From Halopelagius inordinatus (lineage in GTDB: Archaea; Halobacteriota; Halobacteria; Halobacteriales; Haloferacaceae): a stretch of 64,000 nt of DNA. The notes beneath the pieces are model-generated. The model ran no database searches. It saw only the letters and a list, made by a program, of their open reading frames with translations, and was not told where the DNA came from. The position numbers were made by a program, and so were the translations under genes. Of the stretch, positions 25,339 to 33,827 are shown one piece after another; position 1 is the first letter of the stretch; each line of letters starts with the position of its first letter. Where the stretch lies: the NCBI RefSeq assembly GCF_900113245.1, contig NZ_FOOQ01000005.1, forward strand, positions 62,001-126,000. Reading direction: 5' to 3'.

Positions 25339-26715
25339 ATGGGACGACATGACAAGGGTGACGGTATCAATCAACATAGACGTCGGTACCTACGGGCTGT
25401 CAGTGGGGCGGTTGGTGCGACAACGATAACCTCCCTCGCTGGCTGTTCCGGTAATTCTGACAGTGGGTCAAGTAACGGTGGAACGGGAACGACGAACGGA
25501 GGTGGGGAGGAGAACAGTTACGACAGGCCGATAGACAAGGCGTTCATGTCCCCTGACAGCCTAAAGATCGACCTCTGGAAAGCCTTCCGCAACGGTATGG
25601 AGGAGGCGGCCAACGACTTCGGCCTTTCCGCGAACGCACAAGATCACGGTGGTCAACTGAGCCAGCAGATATCCCAGATTGAGGGCGCCATCACCAGCGG
25701 TGCGGATATGGTCGCCGCGACCGCACCTAGCGACTCGGGCGTTCGATCGCTCGCGGAGACGGCCGTGAATAACGGCGTCCCATTCTTCGAATATTGGTCG
25801 ATGGGTAAGTGGCTGGTGCCGTCTTCCGTGGGCCCGGAGTTCGTCCAGTACCAGATTCCGGAGACGTACCATGCCGGCGCAATCCCCGCCAAAATCCTCT
25901 TCGAGGAGATGGGCGGTTCAGGAAACGTCGTCGTTATCCTCGGTCCGAAGGGACACATCGGTTCGTACCGGTACGAGGGCTTCAAGCAGGCCGCAAAGGA
26001 GTATCCCGACATCAACGTTCTGGCCCACCAGTACTCCGGCGGGTGGACCCGCCAGTTAGGCCGCGAAGTGATGTCGGCGTTCGTCTCGAACCACGGCGAC
26101 GACATCGACGGCGTCTACTGCAACAACGGCACGCTCGGACTCGGTGCGGCATCGATTCTCTCCGAGAACGACATGGCGATTCCGTTCACCGGATTCGACG
26201 GTGCACTCTCGAATATCGAATACATCCGCAACAACGGCCCGGATTCCGGTGAACCGTACCAGGTGCAGGAGCAGGCCGCCCCCCCGTTCTGGCAAGGCGG
26301 CTGGGCCGTCGCCAAGGCCTGGGACTGGCTCCATGGCTGGCGACCCCAGATACCGGAGCGCATGCTCTGGGTGCGGACGCTGACGGTTCTCAACCCCGAA
26401 CTTGACCAGTCAAAGTTCAGTGACCTCGACACCGAGTTCGCCACGCCGGAGAAGTATCTGTCCGTGGCGTACTCTGACGGCCACTCCCCGTACGATTGGA
26501 AGGCGATGTCAGTCCACGAGAGCGGTGACGACTGGGATCCCCAGCGTAGCCTCGCACCCATCCGCAAGTCCGAGTGGGAGCAGCTCAAATGGACGGAGGA
26601 CAACAAGCCGAACAACCTGGAGATTCCGGACGCCTACGACGACCAGGCCCTCTTCGACGAGGTCGAAGAGGACTACCAGCAGCGGAATCAGAACGGGCAG
26701 AACCCGTACCTATAA
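25339..26715 (+). CDS. CUT2 sugar-binding lipoprotein of the island
   Basis: A 458-aa extracellular binding protein. The leader has RRRYLRA and a lipobox LAGC (Cys36), then a Ser/Gly/Asn-rich linker. The fold matches RbsB-like proteins (AATAPSDSGVRSLAETAVNNGVP, GVYCNNGTLGLGAA). It is about 100 residues longer than the 12442 protein because of a Trp-rich C-terminal extension (GGWAVAKAWDWLHGW and beyond). ATG 25339 was chosen over a TTG ten codons upstream. ATPase and permease follow. The ligand is unknown. Confidence 0.9.
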   Translation: MGRHDKGDGINQHRRRYLRAVSGAVGATTITSLAGCSGNSDSGSSNGGTGTTNGGGEENSYDRPIDKAFMSPDSLKIDLWKAFRNGMEEAANDFGLSANAQDHGGQLSQQISQIEGAITSGADMVAATAPSDSGVRSLAETAVNNGVPFFEYWSMGKWLVPSSVGPEFVQYQIPETYHAGAIPAKILFEEMGGSGNVVVILGPKGHIGSYRYEGFKQAAKEYPDINVLAHQYSGGWTRQLGREVMSAFVSNHGDDIDGVYCNNGTLGLGAASILSENDMAIPFTGFDGALSNIEYIRNNGPDSGEPYQVQEQAAPPFWQGGWAVAKAWDWLHGWRPQIPERMLWVRTLTVLNPELDQSKFSDLDTEFATPEKYLSVAYSDGHSPYDWKAMSVHESGDDWDPQRSLAPIRKSEWEQLKWTEDNKPNNLEIPDAYDDQALFDEVEEDYQQRNQNGQNPYL

Positions 26716-26797
26716 ACGGAGTTATCGTGATTTTTAGTGATTACAGTCTGAGTACTGAACAACCGGCATTCGAAGCCAGATCGTTCCGATTCACGCC

Positions 26798-28381
26798 ATG
26801 AGCGCAAACACAGATCTCTCCGAACGCACTGTACAGGACTCGGCGGTCCGGTTCGAAGTTGAGAATATCCGAAAGGAGTTCACGAACGTCGTCGCACTAG
26901 ACGACGTTAACTTCGAGTTACGGACCGGTGAGGTCGTCGGACTCGTGGGCGAGAACGGAGCCGGGAAGAGCACCCTACTAAACATCCTCAGTGGTATCTA
27001 CCAGCAAGATCGGGGCCACATCTACGTCGACGGTGAGAGGGTGTCGATCACGAACCCCCGGGAGGCATCCCAACACGGCGTCGCCATCGTCCACCAGGAA
27101 CACAACATCATCCCGAACCTCTCGGGTTACGAGAACTTGTTCCTAGAGCAGTTCCCGGACTATTCGACCGCCGGCGTCCTCGACTCTAATACTCTCAAAC
27201 GCGAGGGCGCACAGATTCTAGATACGCTTGGGATCGACCTCGATCTGGAGAAACGCGTCTCGAACTACTCGTTCAGCGACCGGCAGATGCTGAGTATCGC
27301 GAAAGCGTTCACCGAGACGGTCCACACCGACCACCCCATAATCCTGCTCGACGAACCGACTGCGGGCCTCGAGGAAGACGGACGTGACCTTCTGTTCGAC
27401 CGTATCGAGGACCTCCGCGACCAGGCCTCGTTCGTGTTCGTCTCCCACGAACTCGACGAAGTCCTTGAAATCAGCGACCGCATCTACGTCCTTCGGGACG
27501 GCAAAGTCGTTAACCATCTCCAGCGGGGGGACGCCACCGAGGACAAACTCCAGCAGAGCATGGTCGGTCGCGAGGTCTCGGACGAGTACTATCAGGTCTC
27601 CGACCAGCGAGGCGTCGAGGGCAACGAGTCCGTCCTCACGGTGTCGAACCTCGGCAACGAGGGGCACTTCGAGGACGTCTCGTTCGACGTCCACGAGGGC
27701 GAGATATTCGGGATCTGTGGCGTGATGGGTAGCGGGAAGAGCGCCCTCGGCCGCGTGCTGAGCGGCGTTGACGCCGCGGACACCGGTGAACTCACCGTCG
27801 ACGGCACTCCCGTCGAGACGGGGTCCGTCCATCGGATGGTCAACCAAGGCGTCGGCTATGTCCCCAAGGAGCGCCAGTCCGAGGGAACATTGCTCTACCA
27901 ACCGTTGCGCGTCAACGTCTCGTTGCCGAGCATCGGAACCGACCTCGTCGCCGACAAGTTGCCTGGGCTGGGAACGGTCAACTGGCTTATCGACTTCGAG
28001 AAGGAAGACGAGATGGCAGAGGACGTGATCGAGCAACTCAACGTCAAGGCGCCCAGCATCGAGTCGCCGCTCATCCAACTCAGCGGTGGCAACCAGCAGA
28101 AAGTCGTCCTCGGGAAGAACCTCCAGCGCGAGGTATCGGTCCTCGTCATGGATAACGTGACCCGCGGTATCGACGTCGGCGCCAAAGAAGAAGTGTACCG
28201 CATCCTTCGTCAACTCGCCGACGACGGCGTGTCGATGGTCTTCATCGCGGACGAACTCCCGGAACTCATCGGGATGAGCAATCGCATCGGCGTGATGCAC
28301 GAGGGCGAGATGGTCGAGATCGTTGACGCACCGCCCGATGACAAACCGACGGAATCGGAAATAATCAAAAAGATGATCTAA
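26798..28381 (+). CDS. CUT2 ABC transporter double ATPase with one degenerate site
   Basis: A 527-aa RbsA/MglA-like ATPase with two nucleotide-binding domains. Domain 1 has Walker A GENGAGKST, Walker B IILLDEPT and the H-loop VSHE, but its signature reads YSFSDRQ. Domain 2 has GVMGSGKSA and an intact signature LSGGNQQ, but Walker B reads VLVMDN (catalytic Glu replaced by Asn) and the switch His is missing (FIADE). One composite ATP site should thus work and the other be degenerate. It ends 1 nt before the permease start. Confidence 0.92.
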   Translation: MSANTDLSERTVQDSAVRFEVENIRKEFTNVVALDDVNFELRTGEVVGLVGENGAGKSTLLNILSGIYQQDRGHIYVDGERVSITNPREASQHGVAIVHQEHNIIPNLSGYENLFLEQFPDYSTAGVLDSNTLKREGAQILDTLGIDLDLEKRVSNYSFSDRQMLSIAKAFTETVHTDHPIILLDEPTAGLEEDGRDLLFDRIEDLRDQASFVFVSHELDEVLEISDRIYVLRDGKVVNHLQRGDATEDKLQQSMVGREVSDEYYQVSDQRGVEGNESVLTVSNLGNEGHFEDVSFDVHEGEIFGICGVMGSGKSALGRVLSGVDAADTGELTVDGTPVETGSVHRMVNQGVGYVPKERQSEGTLLYQPLRVNVSLPSIGTDLVADKLPGLGTVNWLIDFEKEDEMAEDVIEQLNVKAPSIESPLIQLSGGNQQKVVLGKNLQREVSVLVMDNVTRGIDVGAKEEVYRILRQLADDGVSMVFIADELPELIGMSNRIGVMHEGEMVEIVDAPPDDKPTESEIIKKMI

Positions 28382-28382
28382 C

Positions 28383-29390
28383 ATGACCGGAGAAACCTCA
28401 GACAACCCAGTCGCCGATTGGCTCGGAGAGTACCGACAGAACCGCTCGTCCATGGACATCCTCGTAGACTTGGGTCCGTTCCTGATGCTGTTGATACTGA
28501 TGGGTATCTTCACAATCACGTCGGATGTGTTCTTGACCTACAACAACCTGGTCGGGAACGTGATGATGAACAGCATGATTCTGCTGCTTGTCGCCCTCGC
28601 CGGGACGTTCCCCATCCTCCAGCAGAGTATCGACCTGTCCGTCGCCTCTATCGTCTCGCTGTCGGGCGTCGTCACTGCGTTACTTATCAACGATTATCAG
28701 CTTGGCCTGCTCGCTCTCTTGGTGGGCGTCCTCGCGGGGACGGGCGTCGGCTTGTTGAACGGCGTCGTGTTCGCGAAGGGAAAGATTCCCTCCTTCCTCG
28801 TCACGTTGGGTTCGCTGTCCATCTTCAGTGGATCGGCCCTGTTGATGACCGGTGGCTACTCGGTACCGTTTAACGCATCGGGTATCAGACAGATTGCCAT
28901 CGGTAACACCATCCCCAATGTCCCCAACCTTGTCATCTGGGGTCTGGTTGTCTACGTGTTGGTGTCGCTGCTAGCGTGGAAGACAACGTTCGGGCGATAC
29001 ACGTACGCCCTTGGCGAGAACGAGCGGGTTGCCGACTTCTCGGGCGTGGACGTCGACCGGTACAAGATCGGCGCGTTCGTCGTCTCGGGGACGCTCTGTG
29101 GTCTTGCCGGCGTCCTGCTGACCGCACGCATCTCCTCGGCGACGCCGGGCATGGGTGAGGGTCTGCTCCTCCAGTCTATCGCGGCCATCGTGATGGGCGG
29201 CACCGCGCTGACCGGCGGTGTCGGCGGTCCGCACCGGACGATTCTCGGCGTGATGGTCATCGGCGTGCTGACCAACGGGATGAACCTGCTGGGCATCCAG
29301 TCGTTTGTTCAAGAGATCATCCTCGGGTTCGTCGTCATCTTCGCTGTCGCGATGTCGATGGACCGTGACAAGATCGAAATCGTGAAATGA
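28383..29390 (+). CDS. CUT2 sugar ABC transporter permease of the island
   Basis: A 335-aa polytopic membrane protein of the RbsC type, with motifs LQQSIDLSVASIVSLSG, GKIPSFLVTLGSL, FGRYTYALGENERVADFSGVD and the late AIVMGGTALTGGVGG. It pairs with the double ATPase just upstream and the lipoprotein at 25339. It is followed after 164 nt by the intact cyclase gene in the same direction. Confidence 0.93.
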   Translation: MTGETSDNPVADWLGEYRQNRSSMDILVDLGPFLMLLILMGIFTITSDVFLTYNNLVGNVMMNSMILLLVALAGTFPILQQSIDLSVASIVSLSGVVTALLINDYQLGLLALLVGVLAGTGVGLLNGVVFAKGKIPSFLVTLGSLSIFSGSALLMTGGYSVPFNASGIRQIAIGNTIPNVPNLVIWGLVVYVLVSLLAWKTTFGRYTYALGENERVADFSGVDVDRYKIGAFVVSGTLCGLAGVLLTARISSATPGMGEGLLLQSIAAIVMGGTALTGGVGGPHRTILGVMVIGVLTNGMNLLGIQSFVQEIILGFVVIFAVAMSMDRDKIEIVK

Positions 29391-29554
29391 CAGATTAAGC
29401 CCTCTCACGATTGGCCGGGCAGTTCGCCCGACTGTCGTGGACTTCGACCAACGAAAGACAACTGGCAGCCGATACAAAGCCCAATGACAGAATTACTAAC
29501 TCGCTACACCGAATCAGACAGAGAGCGCACCGCACACTCGCGGAGTGACCGACG

Positions 29555-30274
29555 ATGAGCGACGACAACAAGCTATCGAATGCGCTCAGCGCGCTCGTCG
29601 ATAGTGAGGTCGTTGACCTCTCCCAGACACTCGAAGAGGGAATGCCCGTCGTTCCCACCCACGCCCGTTACGGCCATACACTGTATGAATCCTACGAACA
29701 GGGGGATGTTGCCTGCCATTATCGGTTGACGCTCGGTGAACACACCGGGACGCACATGGATGCCCCGCTCCACTTTATCGCAGAGGGCGACGCACACAAC
29801 GATATCGCGTCTATCGATCTCGACAGCCTCATCGGTCGGGCGGCAACCATCGATGTCGCAGATATCGAGCGAAATGCCACCGTCCCCGTCGAACGCATCG
29901 AGCAGTGGGAAACAAAACATGGAGATCTCAGGGAGGATGATCGCGTCCTCTTCCGGTTTGGCTGGGATCGCCACTGGGCCACTGGCTCTGACGGCACCCA
30001 GTACATGGCCGACTGGCCAGGACTCTCCGAGAAAGCGGCCGAATATCTCACCGATACTGGAATCGCCCTCGTCGGCTGTGACACTGCCGCTATCGATGTG
30101 GCACACGACGAGTCGTTCCCCGCGCACTACGAACTACTAGGGAACGAGACATACATCGTAGAGAATCTCACGAGTCTCGACGAACTTCCACCGTTCTCCT
30201 TGCTGGTCACCCTCCCACTCAAGATTGAGGATGGCTCCGGATCACCCATCCGGGCCGTCGCCATCGTCGACTAA
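29555..30274 (+). CDS. Cyclase/kynurenine formamidase-like metal hydrolase
   Basis: A complete 239-aa cyclase-family protein. It has the metal motif HTGTHMDAPLHF near residue 65, FRFGWDRHW, a central GCDTAAIDVAH, HYELLGNE and the C-terminal LPLKIEDGSGSPIRAVAI. These enzymes hydrolyse amides or lactones, or dehydrate cyclic polyols. Next to a sugar transporter, a role on a sugar or lactone is likelier than tryptophan breakdown. Two broken relatives on the other strand flank this block, at 24053 and 30410. Confidence 0.87.
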   Translation: MSDDNKLSNALSALVDSEVVDLSQTLEEGMPVVPTHARYGHTLYESYEQGDVACHYRLTLGEHTGTHMDAPLHFIAEGDAHNDIASIDLDSLIGRAATIDVADIERNATVPVERIEQWETKHGDLREDDRVLFRFGWDRHWATGSDGTQYMADWPGLSEKAAEYLTDTGIALVGCDTAAIDVAHDESFPAHYELLGNETYIVENLTSLDELPPFSLLVTLPLKIEDGSGSPIRAVAIVD

Positions 30275-30409
30275 CCGGCTGTCGTCCACGGTGAACCGAC
30301 GGCAAACCATAGCCAATTTGTTTGAATCTCCGTAGGTTCCGTTTCGGGACAGACAAAAAGCGTCCCAGCCGGTGAAACAACAAACCGCCATCCCATCGTG
30401 AGTCCCGCG

Positions 30410-30640
30410 TCAATACCGAAACGAAACGGCTTCGGATTCGACGATACGGACTCCCCCGGGGAGGAGCGTCCGGTGGACGACGTGGTCCTCGATAGTCGCG
30501 CCGGGGGCGTCCGCACCGAGTGCGTCCGTCGCTACACAGGCCACCTCGCGTTCGACGAGGAACTCGGGTGCTGGACGGTTCGGGGGTCGGGTGGGACAGT
30601 CCGGACCGAGCGTCTGAGTCAGATCTATCCAATCGGTCAT
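30410..30640 (-). pseudogene. Internally deleted cyclase-family remnant
   Basis: Encodes a normal cyclase N-terminus (MTDWIDLTQTLGPD) joined directly to the late part of the protein (EFLVEREVACVATDALG, DHVVHRTLLPGGVRIVE). It then ends prematurely. Most of the catalytic domain, including the HxGTHxDAPxH motif, is lost. The late part is clearly similar in DNA to 24150-24300 in the same orientation. It probably came from the same ancestral gene as 24053-24520, or a close paralog. Confidence 0.75.
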
Positions 30641-30747
30641 ACCACCCCGTTCTCGGGGTTCTGACTAATACGTTGGCGGCGCGTTCCACTTCGCTCCGAG
30701 GGCGGGGAGGCGGTTCGGGGCCAGTCCCCGAGGCGACGGGCGAAAAG

Positions 30748-31950
30748 TTAGTAGGTGATGTTCTCGCCCGTCCGTTCGTCGAACAGGTGTATCTTCTCGA
30801 GGTTGGCGGCGAGCGATATCGACTCGCCCGGAGCGACGGTGCTCTCGGGCGAGACGCGCGCGCTGAACTCCGTGGTGTCGTCGGTCGGCGACGTCAGCGT
30901 GAGGAACTTGTCGGACCCCATCGGCTCGACGACTTTCACGGAGGCGTCGAGCGTGCTGTTTTCGGTGTACTCGTCGTGGTCCAGAACGGACAGGTTGCTC
31001 AGGTCTTCCGGACGGACGCCGAGGGTGACGTGGTCGAGCGAACCGTCCCACTCGTCTATGTCCCGAACGACGTCCCGGGGGAGTTCGAACTCGAAGAACT
31101 CCCCGACGGCGTCGTAGCCGTCGTTCGTCTCCCGAATCGACACCGGGAGGAAGTTCATCGGCGGTTCCCCGATGAACCCCGCGACGAACCGATTCACCGG
31201 ATTGTCGTAGAGGTACTGCGGCGGACCGATCTGTTGGAGTGTCCCGTCGTTCAACACGGCGACACGGTCACCGAGCGTCATCGCCTCAGCTTGGTCGTGC
31301 GTGACGTAAATCGTCGTCTTCCCGACACGCTGGTGTATCTCGTTGAGTTCCGTCCGCATCTGAACCCGGAGCTTCGCGTCGAGGTTCGAGAGCGGTTCGT
31401 CCATCAGGAACACGGACGGTTCGCGGACGATGGCGCGCCCGAGAGCGACGCGCTGTTGTTGGCCGCCAGAGAGCTGTGACGGCTTCCGGTCGAGCAGGTC
31501 GTCTATCTCCAGCAGTTCGGCCGCTTCGTCGACGCGGTCGTCTATCTCGTCGGACGGGTAGTTCCGGATGCGGAGCGGGAACGACATGTTCTCTGCGACC
31601 GTCATGTGGGGGTACAGCGCGTAGTTTTGGAACACCATCGCGATACCCCGTTCGCGGGGGTCGTAGCCGGTCACGTCTTCGTCTTCGATGCGGATTTTCC
31701 CCTCCGTCGGCGTCTCTAAGCCGGCGACCATCCGCAGCGACGTGGTCTTGCCGCACCCGGAGGGACCCACGAACACGAGGAACTCGCCGCGGCGGATGTC
31801 GATATCGAGGTCCTCGACGGCGACGATATCGTTGCCCTCGTCGTTTTGGAACACCTTCGTGACGTCCTCTATCTGGACGTTGATGTCCTCGTTCGCACTG
31901 GCGGTACCACTTCTCGTCTCGTCTGTCGACGTCGGTTTGGATTCACTCAT
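30748..31950 (-). CDS. CUT1 sugar ABC transporter ATPase (MalK/UgpC/MsmK type)
   Basis: A 400-aa ATPase with Walker A VGPSGCGKTT, Q-loop FQNYALYPHMT, signature LSGGQQQRVALGRA, Walker B FLMDEPLSNLDAKLR and H-loop VTHDQ, all intact. A C-terminal TOBE-type regulatory domain follows (LGVRPEDL). It is the last gene of a four-gene minus-strand operon after two permeases and a binding protein. MalK-type ATPases can serve several CUT1 systems, so it might also energise the transporter at 1-2606. Confidence 0.94.
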   Translation of the reverse strand: MSESKPTSTDETRSGTASANEDINVQIEDVTKVFQNDEGNDIVAVEDLDIDIRRGEFLVFVGPSGCGKTTSLRMVAGLETPTEGKIRIEDEDVTGYDPRERGIAMVFQNYALYPHMTVAENMSFPLRIRNYPSDEIDDRVDEAAELLEIDDLLDRKPSQLSGGQQQRVALGRAIVREPSVFLMDEPLSNLDAKLRVQMRTELNEIHQRVGKTTIYVTHDQAEAMTLGDRVAVLNDGTLQQIGPPQYLYDNPVNRFVAGFIGEPPMNFLPVSIRETNDGYDAVGEFFEFELPRDVVRDIDEWDGSLDHVTLGVRPEDLSNLSVLDHDEYTENSTLDASVKVVEPMGSDKFLTLTSPTDDTTEFSARVSPESTVAPGESISLAANLEKIHLFDERTGENITY

Positions 31951-31971
31951 TGTCGGAGATTCGCTTCGGTC

Positions 31972-32850
31972 TCATTCTTTCAGCGCTCCCGCGGTCAGTC
32001 CGCTGACGATGTACCGCTGGAAGAACACCACCACGAGGATGGTGGGGATGATGGCGATGATGCTCGCGGCCGCGAGCGACGCCCACTGCACGGAGACGTC
32101 GCCGACGAACTGGTAGACGGCGACCGATATCGGCATCGACTGGAGGTCCGTCGTGACGATGAGCGAAAACAGGAACTCACGCCACGAGTAGAGGAACGTC
32201 AGTATCGAGCACGCCGCGACCCCGGGGAGCGCCAACGGGAGCGCTATCTTCCGGAACGCCTGCAGTTGCGTACAGCCGTCCACGCGCGCCGACTCGTCTA
32301 GGTCCTGCGGAATCGACATGAAGAAGTTCCGCATGATGTAGATCATCAGCGGCAACCAGAGGTAGGTCTGTGCGATGATGATGCCCGGCAGCGTGTTCAA
32401 CAGGCCGAGCCAAGACATGATCTGGTAGTACGGGACGATCAGTCCGATAGGGGGGAACAGCCGGGAGAACAACACGCCGATGAAAAGCACGTTGTCGCCC
32501 CGGAATCGGTACCGACTGAACGCGTACCCCGCCGGCACAGCGAGCGTTATCACGGCTATCGTCGTCGCGGACGAGATGATGATGCTGTTCAGCACCGCCC
32601 GCCAGTAGCTCTCACCGATGAGCACCTGATAGTACGACGAGAGCGTCGGGTCCCGCGGGAAGTAGTTGAGGTTGTACACCGCCTCGTTGGTCTTCAGCGA
32701 GGTGAGCACCTCCCAGAATATCGGGACGATGACGGTCAAGACCGCCAGAGCCAACACGAAGTGGACGACTTTCGGACTCTCCACGATGTCCCAAAAGCCC
32801 TGTTTTCTGTCGTAACTGATCCGTTCGTAGGTTTCGTCTGGTGTGCTCAT
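31972..32850 (-). CDS. CUT1 sugar ABC transporter permease (MalG type)
   Basis: A 292-aa membrane protein with six predicted helices and the coupling motif ESARVDGCTQLQAFRKIALPLALPGV. The C-terminus ends in LTAGALKE, typical of MalG-like proteins. Its start overlaps the stop of the MalF-type gene by four bases, so the two are co-translated and form the membrane channel. Confidence 0.94.
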   Translation of the reverse strand: MSTPDETYERISYDRKQGFWDIVESPKVVHFVLALAVLTVIVPIFWEVLTSLKTNEAVYNLNYFPRDPTLSSYYQVLIGESYWRAVLNSIIISSATTIAVITLAVPAGYAFSRYRFRGDNVLFIGVLFSRLFPPIGLIVPYYQIMSWLGLLNTLPGIIIAQTYLWLPLMIYIMRNFFMSIPQDLDESARVDGCTQLQAFRKIALPLALPGVAACSILTFLYSWREFLFSLIVTTDLQSMPISVAVYQFVGDVSVQWASLAAASIIAIIPTILVVVFFQRYIVSGLTAGALKE

Positions 32851-33800
32851 TGTCCTTCCATGCCTCCCATGACCTTGGTCACGTAGAACGTCGCGACCAC
32901 GAGCGTGATGCCGATGATGAACACGGCGACGGCGGAGGCGTAACCGTAGTTGAAGTTGATCATACCCTCACGGTAGATGTGGATGCTGAAGATGGTCGTA
33001 GACGTTCCGGGTCCGCCCGACGTCATCGGGAAGACGACGGCGAACGCGCGGAACGCGAACATCCAGTTTATCAACGCGACGATGGCGATGTACGGACGCA
33101 GATACTGAATCGTAATCGCGCGGAACGTCTGGAACGTCGTCGCGCCGTCGACTTTCGCCGCGTCGTACATGTGTTGGGGGATGGACTGCAACCCGGCCAA
33201 CAACAGCAGCATCGCGAACGGCATTCGGGCCCACGCGTCGGTCAACGTGACCGCGAGCATCGCGAATTCGGGCGTCGCCAACCAGGCGATGGGATTGGAG
33301 ATGAGTCCCAAGTCCAGCATCACCATGTTGAAGAAGCCGAGTTCGTTGCCGGTGAACATCCACTTCCAGATGAGGGCGACGACGGCCAGCGGAATCGCCC
33401 ACGAGAACATCAAGAGAGTCGAGTACGCGTCCCGCAGTCTGGAGTGAGCCACGTGGTTGATCGCGAGTGCGAGTATCAGACCGCTCCCGAGGCTGATGGC
33501 CAGAGAGCCGAACGAGTAGACGAGCGTGTTCACGAAGTAGTCCCAGAACGCCGACGCCTGGAACATGGTGACGAAGTTATCGAGCCCCACGAACCGCTCG
33601 ACTGCGCCGGGAATCGTCAGGTACAGCGACTGCTGGAAGAGGTAGAACACGGGATAGACGAATATCGCCGTGATGACCAAGAGCGCGGGTCCCAAAAGGA
33701 CCAGCAGGATGTGGTCGTTCGCGAACTGAGAGAGGCGGTGGCGTAGCTTCTCGTACCTCGTGTCGGGAGTGGTGAACCGGGTCTCTGATTCGAGGGACAT
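32847..33800 (-). CDS. CUT1 sugar ABC transporter permease (MalF type)
   Basis: A 317-aa membrane protein with about six hydrophobic segments and the coupling motif YDAAKVDGATTFQTFRAITI. Also visible is the TSGGPGTSTTIFSIHIYREG segment common to CUT1 permeases. It lies 27 nt after the binding-protein gene and overlaps the MalG-type gene by four bases. Confidence 0.94.
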   Translation of the reverse strand: MSLESETRFTTPDTRYEKLRHRLSQFANDHILLVLLGPALLVITAIFVYPVFYLFQQSLYLTIPGAVERFVGLDNFVTMFQASAFWDYFVNTLVYSFGSLAISLGSGLILALAINHVAHSRLRDAYSTLLMFSWAIPLAVVALIWKWMFTGNELGFFNMVMLDLGLISNPIAWLATPEFAMLAVTLTDAWARMPFAMLLLLAGLQSIPQHMYDAAKVDGATTFQTFRAITIQYLRPYIAIVALINWMFAFRAFAVVFPMTSGGPGTSTTIFSIHIYREGMINFNYGYASAVAVFIIGITLVVATFYVTKVMGGMEGQ

Positions 33801-33827
33801 GCTATATCGAGTTTCCCATCACGGTGG

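Noticed and set aside
24000-30700. Insertion sequence or integrase-borne island
   Set aside because: No transposase, integrase, tRNA target or direct target duplication was found; the broken flanking genes fit homologous exchange better.
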